The notes below the pieces were generated by a model. That model ran no database searches and was not told where the DNA came from. It saw only the letters and a list, made by a program, of their open reading frames with translations. A DNA stretch of 64,000 bases from Campylobacter cuniculorum DSM 23162 = LMG 24588 (GTDB lineage: Bacteria > Campylobacterota > Campylobacteria > Campylobacterales > Campylobacteraceae): contig NZ_CP020867.1 in the NCBI RefSeq assembly GCF_002104335.1, positions 434,001-498,000 of the forward strand. Direction: 5' to 3'. This document shows positions 15,285 to 25,300 of the stretch, piece after piece. Every line of letters begins with the position of its first letter. Positions within the stretch are counted from its first letter, which is position 1. The translations under genes were made by a program, and so were the position numbers.

Positions 15285-15449
15285 TTACATGTTAGAAATG
15301 GAGTGTTGGATCTTTTTGTTTTTCAATCTTTTTTTCTTGTCTTTTTTAAGGGCTCTTTTTTGTAAATAAAAAACATCTATCGTATCCGCAAGAATGCAAA
15401 GCATAAAAATAATCCAAATAGTTATATTCAATATAAACATATAGTCCAA
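15285..15449 (-). CDS. 54-residue single-helix membrane peptide, candidate type I toxin
   Basis: TTG at 15447-15449 lies five bases after AAGGAGG; ATG at 15438-15440 is an alternative that would be 14 bases away. The product begins MDYMFILNITIWIIFMLCIL, one membrane helix, then a strongly basic tail with about 15 Lys/Arg. This hydrophobic-plus-basic form is common in small type I toxins and phage peptides. It stands alone on the minus strand in the mobile region. Confidence 0.55.
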   Translation of the reverse strand: MDYMFILNITIWIIFMLCILADTIDVFYLQKRALKKDKKKRLKNKKIQHSISNM

Positions 15450-15659
15450 AGAGTCCTCCTTTGCTGTGTTTTTTGTGATTTTATCAAATATTTTGTTTTT
15501 ATCATAGGGTTAAAAAGAAACAAAAAATAAAAATGATAAAATTTTTTGAAAATTTTTAAGATAATTTAATAAAATTTTTAATATGATTGACTGAAACAAG
15601 TGAGGCTTAAAAATTGTCTTTCAAGGCATTTAAAGACTTTGTATAAAAAAGAGGGCGTT

Positions 15660-16160
15660 ATGATTGTGATTTCTCCAAAAGAACAAATAAGCTTAATTGC
15701 TGATGATATACGCACAAAATATAGCACGTCTTTTCCTGTTAATGTGATTGAAATTGCAAATAATCTCGGTTTAAAAGTATATACTTATAATGAAAAAAAT
15801 CCTAACATTTCGGGGATGCTTAACGCAAATAAAAAAGAAATTTTCATTAATGAAAACGATTTACCTTTAAGACAAAAATTTTCTATTGCACATGAGATTG
15901 GGCATTGGGTTTTGGATTATAAAAGCATTGCACCGCAAAAGGACATTTTTGAAATTAGCTATCGCAATGTTATTTCTAAGCAAGAACTCAAAGAAGTTAG
16001 AGCAAATCACTTCGCGGCTTGTTTGATAATGCCTGAAGAAGAAACTAAAAAAGCGTGGGCTTTAAATAATTATGATATAGATGATACTGCTAAATACTTG
16101 TCAGTTAGTCGTTCGGCTTTAACCTTTAGACTTGATAATTTAGGGCTTTTAAATGAGTGA
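15660..16160 (+). CDS. ImmA/IrrE-family metallopeptidase
   Basis: The frame starts at GTG 15600, but ATG 15660 with GAGGG upstream starts the family's usual N-terminus (VISPKEQISLIADDIRTKYS), leaving 166 residues. The zinc motif is HEIGHW in FSIAHEIGHWVLD, with RANHFAACLIMPEE downstream, and a C-terminal helix-turn-helix-like part (DDTAKYLSVSRSALTFRLDN). Family members cleave phage or ICE repressors or antitoxins. The usual adjacent repressor is absent. The next gene overlaps by eight bases. Confidence 0.8.
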   Translation: MIVISPKEQISLIADDIRTKYSTSFPVNVIEIANNLGLKVYTYNEKNPNISGMLNANKKEIFINENDLPLRQKFSIAHEIGHWVLDYKSIAPQKDIFEISYRNVISKQELKEVRANHFAACLIMPEEETKKAWALNNYDIDDTAKYLSVSRSALTFRLDNLGLLNE

Positions 16161-16605
16161 AGACGATAAAGCTTTTATTTCTAAAACATATCCGACAGAA
16201 ACTGAACAAAAGCCTAAAGAATATAAAGAGAAAACAAAAGAACATGAAGAGCTAGAATACAAAGAAAATAAAAATAATTATTGGGCTAAATCACGTTATC
16301 ATGATTTATTGAAATTATTTATTTCTAGACGTTGGGTATTCTTTCTTTTTTCAGCATTCTTTTTATTATTATATTTAATAGGACATATGAATAACGATAT
16401 TTATCAATCAATAGTAAAAAATATGAATGAAAATTATAAGCTTTATATAGATGTTTTTATGGATGTTTGCAAAAATTTATTAACATTTTCTTTTTATCTC
16501 TTTTTATTTTTATTGTTGTTTCCTTTAACTTTTAAACTAAGAGAACATTTTAAAGAAATATTAAATGCTTTATTAACATTTTTAAACCGCAAAGAAAGCA
16601 AATAA
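16153..16605 (+). CDS. Two-helix membrane protein co-transcribed with the peptidase
   Basis: 150 residues: a charged Lys/Glu-rich N-terminal 60, then helices at about 73-93 and 117-137 and a short basic tail. It overlaps the ImmA-like gene, so it probably works with it. A membrane effector released or activated by proteolysis is one possibility; no family was recognised. The interval 16606-16809 holds a TATAAT at 16730 and the GTGAT/ATCAC short inverted repeat at about 16766-16795 but no gene. Confidence 0.65.
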   Translation: MSEDDKAFISKTYPTETEQKPKEYKEKTKEHEELEYKENKNNYWAKSRYHDLLKLFISRRWVFFLFSAFFLLLYLIGHMNNDIYQSIVKNMNENYKLYIDVFMDVCKNLLTFSFYLFLFLLLFPLTFKLREHFKEILNALLTFLNRKESK

Positions 16606-16809
16606 AAGGATACACAATAAAATCTTTTTCTTGTTAATCATCTTTTGTTGTTTTAATCATATATTTAGTGATTTCTTGCTCTTAAAATTTTCGCAAATTT
16701 TATCTGTTAAGTTTTAATTTATAGAAAATTATTATAATTATACTTGGCTATTGATAGAAACTTATCTAAGTGATGGCCGTGCTCATAACATAGTCGTAAT
16801 CACGCATCT

Positions 16810-19800
16810 TTATTTTTGAGATGTTAAGCGTTCAATAGCCTCTTTCGTAAGCTCTCCGCTGTAATGATACATAGTTTTTAATGCAAGTTCATTATGTTTT
16901 CTTTTAATCTGCTCTATGACAATATAATTATTTTCATCCTGTGCTTTGATACTTATAAGCACGTCCTGATTGCTTCTGCTTTTTGATAGTTTTTTGATTT
17001 CTGCACTATCTGCTAAATCTTGATAATGGATAATTTCATTTAAACTTATCGGCTTTTGTCCTGTTTTCTTGACTAAAATGCTATTTTCTCCATGACGTCT
17101 TAAAATATGTTTTAAATCTTGAAAATCAATTGTCCTTCGAACGTCTTTTGGATATTTAAAATTAAGCTCTTTTGCTATTTCTTCATTAAGTTTATTGATA
17201 GCAATTTTTTTATTTTTTATAATGATATAAGTTAAAACTTCCGGGCTTAAATTCTCTTTGCCTAAAATAAACATTTTGCTCCCGGCTTGTGTGCTTTTGT
17301 CTATATTTTCAAAAATATTATATAAATCTTTATTATTTATCTTTGCTTGAGTCTTAAGTTCTCTTGCATATTTAAAACCCTTTAATACTGCTAAACTTCC
17401 TAAACCTCCGCCTAAAAATCCTAAAAGAAATTTTTGTGGATTAAAACTCACATTGCCCTCTTCATCGTGTTCTAATCCTGCTAAACTTCCTCCTGCTAAT
17501 CCGCTGCCGATGTGTGCGTTTGATTGATAGATATTAGGGCTTTGCTCTCTAAAATATTTAAAGCCCTCTTTGGTTGTGTCTTTTGGGGTTGCTGTTTTGA
17601 ATTCTCCCTCTGCGGTTTCTATGCTTCCTTTGTTTGTGATTTCTTTGATTTGGTTTGAATCAAAAACACTAAATTGCACATCATTAAACTTTATGCCATC
17701 ATAGCCCTTGCTTTGTAAAATGCTTTTAAATGGGCTTGATATGTGTGTATAGCTTCTTTGTGAGTATTCTTGTATATCTGTATTTTTAAATGAATAAATC
17801 GCACAATCTAACTCGTTTCTTATATAATTGTATTGTAAATTTTGATAAAAATCTACGGGTTTTATGGGACATTTTATATAAGATCTTCCTAAAATCTCTT
17901 TAAGTTTTTTGCTTTTTAAATCATTAAAATTGTCCTTATAAGCTTTGCCCTCTTTGTCGATAATAACTATTTCACTGCCTTTTATGTCTAGTTCGCTTAA
18001 TGTCAAGTCGTGGTTTTCAAGGTCTGTTTTAATGGTGTTAAAATAATCTTTTAACTCTTGAAAACTTTTATAATGCTCTGTGCCTATTTTATTACCCTCA
18101 TCGTCCTTTATAATTTTAAAATCCTTCGCTATTTTATAATAATCTTGTTCGCTTTGAATTTTGACTTCATCCATTAAAAAAGGCTTTTTAATCTTTAAAA
18201 AACATTTTTTTAGCCCTTTTATTCCTACGTTGCCATTTTTTCTGTATAAATCAGCCTCATCTTTAGAGATTGAAAAGAAACTGCCATAACCATTTTCAAA
18301 ATCTTTAAAAATCTCTACATTTTCGCTTTTGCTTCCGTGATAAAAGATTATCGGTAGTCCCTCGTTGTCTTTTGTTAAAGGGCTTGAATCTTTATGCCAT
18401 TGCATCAAATCCTTAGCTTTTTGTGCATTGAAATTAAATTTTTCCTCTGCTCTTAAAAGTGGATTTTTAAACTTCATTTTTTCATTAAGATTCCTATCAG
18501 AGTAAAATGTTATAATTTCATAGTCAAGAGGTTTCGGTAATTGCGGCGGGTTAGAGTCGCCCTCCCTCTTGATGTTATTGATTACAACTCTAAATCTTAC
18601 ATCGTCTTTTTTCCACTCATAAACGCGTGAGCCGTTTGGTTCATTATAAGGCTCATGTTCTTTTAAAAACTCCCTTATATCCTTACCTAAACTCATTAAT
18701 TCTTTATCTGTAACATAGCCTTGTTTTGTTGAATCTGTTAAGTGTTTAATCTCAATATGCTTTCCTCCCTTGTTCTTATCTCCCTTTGCATATCTTATAG
18801 CGCTGTCTATATTTTCTAAGTCCTGCTGTATAAGTGTGGCGTTTTTTCCATTGTAAGTTACATTATAAATGCCCTTTGCTTCCCTTTTTTCAAGTTCATT
18901 TAAAAGGTGGTTTGCTTGGGCTAATCTGCCTTTTTCGGTTTGTATGATGTGGTTTTTGAGATTGAACGTTTCTAAAAAGGGATATTTTTGCACGGCTTGA
19001 TCGTAACCTTTTGCTAGAGTGTCGGCTAGTTCTTTTTTAAGCGCTTCTTTAAATTGCGGATTGTCTTTTAAGACTTTAAAGCCCTTTGAGAGGGTTAAAC
19101 TTCCTAAACCTCCGCCTAAAAATCCTAAAAGAAATTTTTGCGGATTAAAACTCATATTGCCCTCTTCATCGCGTTCTACTCCTGCTATACTTCCTCCTGC
19201 TAATCCGCTGCCGATGTGTGCGTTTGATTGATAGATATTAGGGCTTGTTTTTGCTGGGCTTTCTAAAAGTTCTTTAGTTTCCGGCTTTGTGTTGAAAGTT
19301 TCATCATCCTTTAAGCCTTTATTTGTTAAAGTGTCCTCGTGATGAGTTGTAAAAGAAGAGTTCTCTTTACTTGGCTTTATGCTACTCATAGAGTCGATCG
19401 CCTTATGAGTCTCATCATCAATCTTTTTATAACTGCTTATAATCCAATAAGGTATTTTTTTACCTTTCCAATTATCCCTTAAGCCTATAATTTCATCATT
19501 AAGCTTAATGTTTGGTCTGCCTTTTTCATCATGATAAAAGAAACCTTTTTTAATGATATGATCTAAATTCTCCAAAACTTCGGGATGATATTTTGCAATC
19601 TTGGCTAAACCAAAACCATCGCTTTTTCCTGTTCCTGCTTCTCCCCAAACTAAGCTAATATCGCCCAAATCCTCCCTATAAAATGCTCCTTTAACCTGCC
19701 CTTGTTTTTCTTTTAACAAATGATTAATGGCTTCTTTGCCTTTATGATAAAAGGCACTAAAATTCACACCGAAAGGTTCATTTTCTAAAGGCTCTTTAGA

Positions 19801-21798
19801 GTCTTTTAAGGGCTTTTGTGTTAGATTTGCACTATCAGTTTTAACAATACTAGTAGGGGTTTTAAGCGGGGCATCTACCGATTGAGTTTTAACTGCCATC
19901 TCTGCATTATCCGCTTTAATGCTTAAGGGGGTGGGTTTTTCAAGGCTTTCTAATTCTAACGTGTAAATTTTATTTTTGCCTTGCTTCTTTTCAAAAAGCG
20001 TTATTTTGGCAGTTGCTTCTTTATCATTTATCTTTAAATCGCTTTTAAATCTATGCACAGCTAAAATGTTCATTCTGTGCTTGTTGTCCGCGTGTGTCTC
20101 TGTGAGTGTTGCATTTTCAAATAAATTTTTAATTTCTGCACTCGCTTTAAAATGCTCGTCTGTGCTAAATCCATTTTTTAAGCTTTTTTCCACTGCTTTA
20201 TTGCTAGATATTTTATTCATCTCGCGTTGCGTTATCACTCCATGCATATTGGTTTCTTTGTTTATAATCTCTTTATTTAAAAGCGGTTGTAAATGAGCTT
20301 TTAAATCCTCTCTTAAAGCCTTAATGCCTTTTGGTGAGTCTGTGTTGAGATATAACATTTCATTTTGCGTTTCTTGTGGGCTTTCTTGCACGTCTTGTTT
20401 AAGCCCCTCTTGAGTCTTAGCGTTTAAAGACTTCTCGCTTGTGTTTTTAGCATTTTTTAAGTCTTTATTTGATATGATAGCGTTGTTTTGGTAGCCCAAA
20501 CCTTGATTTAAGTCTTGTTTGCTACCCGGCCGAATGAAAGTTTGGATAATGTCGGCATTATACTCTATAGTATCATAGTCACTTAACTCTTTTTTTATCG
20601 TATTAAGTTTATTTGTTTTAAATCCTGTTAAAAGTAAATTATCGTTTTCTTTCGTAACTAAGAGATAAAAAAAGTCTTTGCCATCGCTGAATTTTTTAAG
20701 TCTTTTTTCTTTTATGATTCCATTTTCTGTTTTTTTAATGAGTATGTCCGGATTCTTAAAAGTCGGTTCAATGAGATTAAGCAAAGCAAGACGTTGCTCA
20801 TTGTCTGGCTTTGAAAGCAAATGCTCTAAGAAATTATTTTTATTATTAAAAGCTTCTAAAGAAGATAAAAACTCATCAATGCTTATTGCTTTGGGCATCT
20901 TTTCGGGTTTGATAGCATTTAAAAGTTCGTTTAAATCGATATTATCAAGCTCATTTTTAGAGTCTTTTAAGCCTTGTTTGGTTAAATCATCCTTAGCGTT
21001 CTGCGTTAGGTTGTTAGCTCTGCTTAGCGATTGAGCTTCTGTTAAAGGCTCTTTTTCTTTGCTTGTTTGTTCTGCATTCTTTGCTTGTGTGGCTTCTGGT
21101 GCGTTAGCCTCTGTCTTATTTATCTGTTTTTGTTCTGCATTCTTGGCTTGGGATTCTTCTTCTTTAGCTATAAGTTTAAGATGCTCATAAAACTCATCTT
21201 CGCTTTTTTCTAAAGCTTGAGTGAATTGCTCTAAAGCTTTTCTTGTTCCGTTTGAAAAATCCCCTGTTTTTGTTTTGCTCTGCAAAATTTTCTTAAAATC
21301 ACTCAAACCATCGGCATGATTTAATGCCCTTTCGATTTGAAATTTTAACGCCCTTTTGCTGATGCTTTGATCCATTGTCCCCCCGCGTAAAAAGAAAGGC
21401 AAAGATAAGTTTCTTAAAATGCTGTCCATTAAAAAATTAGTGATTTTTACCTGTGCAGAACCTTGAATGCTTGTTGCCATTGTGCTTGAGCTGCTCGTTG
21501 CCTTTGGTTCAAAGATTGAACTTGCGATTTTCACATCATTATAAAAAAGCTTGTTAAAGTCCTTTGTGTATTTGATAAAGTCTTTTGCTTCTTGGCTTTT
21601 AAATTGATAGTTATTAAGATTTTCTAACGCGTTTAAAAAGCCTTGAGAATCAAAAACATTCAAGCCATTTTTAAATTGCTTTTCATTGTCCTTATAAAGT
21701 GTATTTAATACACTGATTTCTATATCTTTAATCTCGCTTTGCCTTAAGCCCTGCGTTAAAACATCTAAATTATTAAGCTCTTTTTGCCTTATCTTCAT
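16810..21798 (-). CDS. Giant polyvalent phage protein with nuclease-like and ART-like modules
   Basis: 1662 residues. The N-terminus (1-190) resembles an ejected virion protein. About 335-420 (NLIEPTFKNPDILIKKTENG), about 715-790 (WGEAGTGKSDGFGLAKIAKY) and about 1545-1662 (RTIDFQDLKHILRRHGENSI to the end) look like Barnase-EndoU-ColicinE5/RelE-type nuclease modules of phage polyvalent proteins. About 1148-1250 (IFYHGSKSENVEIFKDFENG) looks like an ADP-ribosyltransferase-type module. A Gly-rich segment (SPNIYQSNAHIGSGLAGG) occurs twice, near 853 and 1430. Residues about 1010-1120 match the broken gene at 53.0-53.9 kb. Such proteins are injected with phage DNA to disarm the host. Domain names are from pattern memory. 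The frame is intact and stands alone on the minus strand. Confidence 0.75.
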   Translation of the reverse strand: MKIRQKELNNLDVLTQGLRQSEIKDIEISVLNTLYKDNEKQFKNGLNVFDSQGFLNALENLNNYQFKSQEAKDFIKYTKDFNKLFYNDVKIASSIFEPKATSSSSTMATSIQGSAQVKITNFLMDSILRNLSLPFFLRGGTMDQSISKRALKFQIERALNHADGLSDFKKILQSKTKTGDFSNGTRKALEQFTQALEKSEDEFYEHLKLIAKEEESQAKNAEQKQINKTEANAPEATQAKNAEQTSKEKEPLTEAQSLSRANNLTQNAKDDLTKQGLKDSKNELDNIDLNELLNAIKPEKMPKAISIDEFLSSLEAFNNKNNFLEHLLSKPDNEQRLALLNLIEPTFKNPDILIKKTENGIIKEKRLKKFSDGKDFFYLLVTKENDNLLLTGFKTNKLNTIKKELSDYDTIEYNADIIQTFIRPGSKQDLNQGLGYQNNAIISNKDLKNAKNTSEKSLNAKTQEGLKQDVQESPQETQNEMLYLNTDSPKGIKALREDLKAHLQPLLNKEIINKETNMHGVITQREMNKISSNKAVEKSLKNGFSTDEHFKASAEIKNLFENATLTETHADNKHRMNILAVHRFKSDLKINDKEATAKITLFEKKQGKNKIYTLELESLEKPTPLSIKADNAEMAVKTQSVDAPLKTPTSIVKTDSANLTQKPLKDSKEPLENEPFGVNFSAFYHKGKEAINHLLKEKQGQVKGAFYREDLGDISLVWGEAGTGKSDGFGLAKIAKYHPEVLENLDHIIKKGFFYHDEKGRPNIKLNDEIIGLRDNWKGKKIPYWIISSYKKIDDETHKAIDSMSSIKPSKENSSFTTHHEDTLTNKGLKDDETFNTKPETKELLESPAKTSPNIYQSNAHIGSGLAGGSIAGVERDEEGNMSFNPQKFLLGFLGGGLGSLTLSKGFKVLKDNPQFKEALKKELADTLAKGYDQAVQKYPFLETFNLKNHIIQTEKGRLAQANHLLNELEKREAKGIYNVTYNGKNATLIQQDLENIDSAIRYAKGDKNKGGKHIEIKHLTDSTKQGYVTDKELMSLGKDIREFLKEHEPYNEPNGSRVYEWKKDDVRFRVVINNIKREGDSNPPQLPKPLDYEIITFYSDRNLNEKMKFKNPLLRAEEKFNFNAQKAKDLMQWHKDSSPLTKDNEGLPIIFYHGSKSENVEIFKDFENGYGSFFSISKDEADLYRKNGNVGIKGLKKCFLKIKKPFLMDEVKIQSEQDYYKIAKDFKIIKDDEGNKIGTEHYKSFQELKDYFNTIKTDLENHDLTLSELDIKGSEIVIIDKEGKAYKDNFNDLKSKKLKEILGRSYIKCPIKPVDFYQNLQYNYIRNELDCAIYSFKNTDIQEYSQRSYTHISSPFKSILQSKGYDGIKFNDVQFSVFDSNQIKEITNKGSIETAEGEFKTATPKDTTKEGFKYFREQSPNIYQSNAHIGSGLAGGSLAGLEHDEEGNVSFNPQKFLLGFLGGGLGSLAVLKGFKYARELKTQAKINNKDLYNIFENIDKSTQAGSKMFILGKENLSPEVLTYIIIKNKKIAINKLNEEIAKELNFKYPKDVRRTIDFQDLKHILRRHGENSILVKKTGQKPISLNEIIHYQDLADSAEIKKLSKSRSNQDVLISIKAQDENNYIVIEQIKRKHNELALKTMYHYSGELTKEAIERLTSQK

Positions 21799-22011
21799 TT
21801 TGCTATATTTTTTTATATTATTTATTTATAAATAAATTTTGTTTTTTTGAGTTTTTATGATAAAAATGCATTGATAAAACTAATAAAATATGCTATTATC
21901 TTAATCAAAAATATAAAAAATTAAGTTTTATTTTGCAGATAAATGAAAATTTATTTCATAAATTTTTGATTGATTTGAATGAAATTTTAGAGTTTAAAAT
22001 AAAGGAAAATA

Positions 22012-23034
22012 ATGATATTTATCGATGCATGTTTTAAAAAATCCACACCTTACACTCCGGTTTGGATGATGCGTCAAGCAGGACGATACCTTAAAGAATA
22101 TATGCAAGTACGTGAACTTGCAGGTGATTTTCTTTCACTTTGCAAGGATTATAAAAAAGCGAGTGAAGTGAGTTTGCAACCTGTGGAAATTTTAGCTGTG
22201 GATGCAGCGATTATTTTTTCAGATATTTTAGTTGTTCCGCTTGAAATGGGCATGGATTTGAAGTTTGAAAAAGGCGAAGGTCCTGTTTTTGCAAATCCTA
22301 TTTGCACAAAAGAAGATTTAGAAAAACTTGAAATTCAAAAGGCTGTGAAAAAACTTTCTTATGTTTATGATGCCTTAAAGCTCACTCGCGACAAACTTGC
22401 TAAGGATAAAGCTTTGATAGGATTTTGCGGCAGTCCTTGGACGATTGCAACTTATATGATAGAGGGCAGGGGTTCAAAAAATTATGCTCAAGCTAAAAAA
22501 ATGCTCTATCAAAATCCTGAATTTTTACACGCCCTTTTAAGAAAATTAAGCGAGGTTTTAAAATTTTATTTAGAAGAGCAGATTAAGGCTGGAGCAAATG
22601 CGGTGCAGATTTTTGACAGCTGGGCAAATGCTTTAGAAAAAGAAGCTTTTTTTAAATTTTCTTTTCAATATATGCTTGAAATTTCAGATTTTATAAAGGC
22701 TAAATATCCGCATATCCCTGTGATTATCTTTCCTAAGGGTATTAGTGGGTATTTAGATGAAATTGAAGGAAATTTTGATGTTTTTGGTGTGGATTGGAGC
22801 ACCCCCTTGCAATTAGCTAAGGATAAATTAAGCCCTCAATTTACTTTACAAGGCAATATGGAGCCTTGCAGACTCTATGATAAAAATGCTATCAAACAAG
22901 GTGTGGAGGAGATTTTAAAGATTATGAAAGCAAGGTCTCATATTTTCAATCTCGGACACGGAATCTTACCCGATATTCCTGTTGAAAATGCAAAATATTT
23001 CATCAATTTAGTCCAAAGGCTTTCACAAAAATGA
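22012..23034 (+). CDS. hemE: Uroporphyrinogen decarboxylase
   Basis: 340 residues, full length. It removes four carboxyl groups from uroporphyrinogen III to give coproporphyrinogen III in cytoplasmic haem synthesis. The diagnostic [15 protein letters not shown] is at about residues 17-31 and [14 protein letters not shown] near 140. AAAGGAAAATA precedes the ATG. The 3' end overlaps the radical SAM gene by four bases. The 213 bases between it and the giant phage gene carry divergent promoters. Confidence 0.97.
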   Translation: MIFIDACFKKSTPYTPVWMMRQAGRYLKEYMQVRELAGDFLSLCKDYKKASEVSLQPVEILAVDAAIIFSDILVVPLEMGMDLKFEKGEGPVFANPICTKEDLEKLEIQKAVKKLSYVYDALKLTRDKLAKDKALIGFCGSPWTIATYMIEGRGSKNYAQAKKMLYQNPEFLHALLRKLSEVLKFYLEEQIKAGANAVQIFDSWANALEKEAFFKFSFQYMLEISDFIKAKYPHIPVIIFPKGISGYLDEIEGNFDVFGVDWSTPLQLAKDKLSPQFTLQGNMEPCRLYDKNAIKQGVEEILKIMKARSHIFNLGHGILPDIPVENAKYFINLVQRLSQK

Positions 23035-23945
23035 AAATCGTTTTTGGTCCCGTAAGCTCGAGACGTTTTGGGCTTTCTTTGGGTGTGGATTTAAGTCCTG
23101 CTTTAAAACAATGTAATTTTGATTGCGTTTATTGTGAGTTAAGTCCTGCTAAAAGCATACAAGCACAAAATTCTGTTGTGAGTGTTGAAGAGATTTTACA
23201 TGAGATAAATGTGAATTTAAACAAGGGGCTTGAATTTGATGTGCTGACCCTTACGGCAAATGGAGAACCTTCACTTTATCCACATTTAAAAGAATTAATC
23301 ACTTCTTTAAAAAAACTGCTCAACAATAAAAAAATTCTCATACTAAGCAACGGCACAGCAGTTTTGCATAGGGATAAATTTGAAGCTTTGCTTGAACTTG
23401 ATATTGTAAAATTCAGCCTTGATAGTGTAATTTCTAAGACTTTTTATAGAATTGATAGGGCTTTAAAGAGTATTGATTTAAATTTAATGATAGAAAAAAT
23501 GGCAGAATTTAGTAGAATTTTTAAGGGTGAGCTTGTTATGGAAATTTTAGTTGTTGCGGGATTAAATGACAATGAAAAGGAATTTAAAGCCTTAGATGAG
23601 GCTTTGGAAAAGATTTCTCCCTTAAGAGTGGATTTAAGCACTATTGATAGACCTCCATCTTATCCCGTTAAGGCTGTGAGTGAGCAAAAACTCAATGAAC
23701 TTGCCACTTTTATAAAAAGTGTGCCTGTTTTAATAGCCCAAAGGAATTTCAGTGAAAAAAAAATAAGATTGAGCAAAGAAGAGCTTTTAAAAATGCTTCA
23801 TTTGCGTCCTCAAAGTCAGATGGATATTGAGTTGAAATTTGATGATGAGACTCTTAAAAATTTCAACGAGCTTTTAGCTCAAGGATGTATTAAAATTCTT
23901 AAATTAGCAGGAGTAAAATTTTATAAAGTGGATAAAAATTATTAA
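23031..23945 (+). CDS. Radical SAM protein
   Basis: 304 residues. CNFDCVYC (Cys-x3-Cys-x2-Cys, about residues 29-36) binds the 4Fe-4S cluster that cleaves S-adenosylmethionine; [15 protein letters not shown] and [10 protein letters not shown] are typical of this subgroup, and the C-terminus may be a winged helix. The substrate is unknown. It overlaps hemE by ATGA, and the pair corresponds to Cj1243-Cj1244 as I remember them. Confidence 0.9.
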   Translation: MKIVFGPVSSRRFGLSLGVDLSPALKQCNFDCVYCELSPAKSIQAQNSVVSVEEILHEINVNLNKGLEFDVLTLTANGEPSLYPHLKELITSLKKLLNNKKILILSNGTAVLHRDKFEALLELDIVKFSLDSVISKTFYRIDRALKSIDLNLMIEKMAEFSRIFKGELVMEILVVAGLNDNEKEFKALDEALEKISPLRVDLSTIDRPPSYPVKAVSEQKLNELATFIKSVPVLIAQRNFSEKKIRLSKEELLKMLHLRPQSQMDIELKFDDETLKNFNELLAQGCIKILKLAGVKFYKVDKNY

Positions 23946-23952
23946 AAAAGGC

Positions 23953-23981
23953 TTGACAAAGGACTATAATTTTAATATAAT
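23953..23981 (+). promoter_or_regulatory. Sigma-70 promoter of tRNA-Asn
   Basis: TTGACA (23953-23958), a 17-base spacer and TATAAT (23976-23981), ending about 19 bases before the tRNA. A good -35 box is rare in Campylobacter, so this is an unusually strong consensus promoter. Confidence 0.8.
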
Positions 23982-23999
23982 CACACTTTATTTTATTTT

Positions 24000-24074
24000 T
24001 CCGGATTAGCTCAGCGGTAGAGTAGGCGGCTGTTAACCGCTTGGTCGTAGGTTCGAATCCTACATCCGGAGCCA
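24000..24074 (+). tRNA. tRNA-Asn (GTT)
   Basis: A complete cloverleaf: acceptor TCCGGAT pairs with ATCCGGA, the D-arm contains TAGCTCAGCGGTAGAG, the anticodon loop CTGTTAACC reads GTT, and the T-arm is GGTTCGAATCC. The terminal CCA is encoded. Confidence 0.97.
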
Positions 24075-24225
24075 TTTAAATTCTCAATCCTACGATATTT
24101 GAAAAATTAAAAAATACATTATTATAAAGCCCAGTCCATTAAAATTATTTATTATGAGGCAAATGCAGATGAGTCTCAATAAAATTTTGCTACAATTGCA
24201 TAAAATTTTATACAAGGTTAGGATA

Positions 24226-25209
24226 ATGAAAGCACTTGCTCTTTTTAGTGGTGGGCTTGATAGTATGCTCGCAATGAAACTTATAAGTTCTCAAGGTATA
24301 GAAGTTAAAGCTCTGCATATTAACATAGGTTTTGGCGGGAGTGTCGATAAAAGTGCCTTAATGAAAAAACGTGCAGCTATGGTGGGAGCAAGTTTTGAGA
24401 TGATTGATGTCCGCAATGCCTATTTACAAAAAGTACTTTTTAATCCTCAATACGGCTATGGAAAGCACTTCAATCCTTGCATTGATTGCCATGCTTTTAT
24501 GTTTAAAACCGCACTTTCCATGCTTGAGAGTGAAAAAGCGAGTTTTATCATCACAGGTGAAGTTTTAGGACAACGTCCTATGAGCCAAAGAAATGATGCT
24601 ATGGCAAAGGTTAAAAAACTTGCTTTAGATGAAGAAAATTTAATCTTGCGTCCTATGTGTGCTAAAAATTTACCTCCAACAAAACCTGAAATTGAAGGCT
24701 GGGTGGATAGAGACAAGCTTGAGGGTATTAGCGGACGTAGTCGTAAAAGACAGCTTGAACTTGCCGCTGAATTTGGCTTAGAGGATTTTGAAAGTCCGGG
24801 TGGAGGCTGTTTGCTCACTCTTGAGAGCTTTGCAAAAAAGATAAGGGATTTCATAAAATTTGATGAAAATATGGAGGTTAATGACGCTCAACTTCTTAAG
24901 TACGGCAGACATTTAAGACTTCCAAAAGGTGCTAAGATGATTATAGGACGCAATGAACTTGAAAATGAATTTTTGCGTCAGCTTAAAACCGATAAGTATG
25001 AAGAAATCAAACTTTTTGATTTGATAGGAGCGTATTCTTTGGTGGATAGCAAGATTGAAAAAGAAGATTTAGACCTTGCTTTAAAAATCGCTCTTACTTA
25101 TACAAAAAACGAGCAAGGTAAGAGCTATAAACTCGGTTTTAAAGATAAAGATTATCAAAGTGTAGCTTTTGAAGATAAGACTAAAATCAGTGAATTTTTC
25201 GTGAATTAA
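24226..25209 (+). CDS. PP-loop ATPase, tRNA-thiolation type
   Basis: The frame opens at 24154, but ATG 24226 starts directly at MKALALFSGGLDSMLAMKLI with the PP-loop SGGLDS at residues 8-13 and is preferred, giving 327 residues. CIDCHAF supplies a Cys pair, and the C-terminus (RLPKGAKMIIGRNELENEF) resembles the NFACT RNA-binding module. This suggests sulfur insertion or another nucleotide-activating modification of tRNA. The exact reaction is not known. It lies just after tRNA-Asn and apparently has its own promoter. Confidence 0.75.
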   Translation: MKALALFSGGLDSMLAMKLISSQGIEVKALHINIGFGGSVDKSALMKKRAAMVGASFEMIDVRNAYLQKVLFNPQYGYGKHFNPCIDCHAFMFKTALSMLESEKASFIITGEVLGQRPMSQRNDAMAKVKKLALDEENLILRPMCAKNLPPTKPEIEGWVDRDKLEGISGRSRKRQLELAAEFGLEDFESPGGGCLLTLESFAKKIRDFIKFDENMEVNDAQLLKYGRHLRLPKGAKMIIGRNELENEFLRQLKTDKYEEIKLFDLIGAYSLVDSKIEKEDLDLALKIALTYTKNEQGKSYKLGFKDKDYQSVAFEDKTKISEFFVN

Positions 25210-25300
25210 AATAAAGCTTTTCAATTTAAATTCGCAATCACTAATCAAAATTTTTAAGATAAAAAGCGAAATAAAAACAACCTTTAAGTGAGTTTTTACT

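Noticed and set aside
16730..16800. Possible small RNA with GTGAT/ATCAC arms after the two-helix membrane gene
   Set aside because: The stem is only five base pairs with a long loop and no poly-U end; a chance repeat is as likely.
16810..21798. Several plus-strand ORFs inside the giant gene (for example 19019-19231 and 20678-21034)
   Set aside because: They are antisense shadows of an intact long frame, with no ribosome sites and no protein-like motifs.
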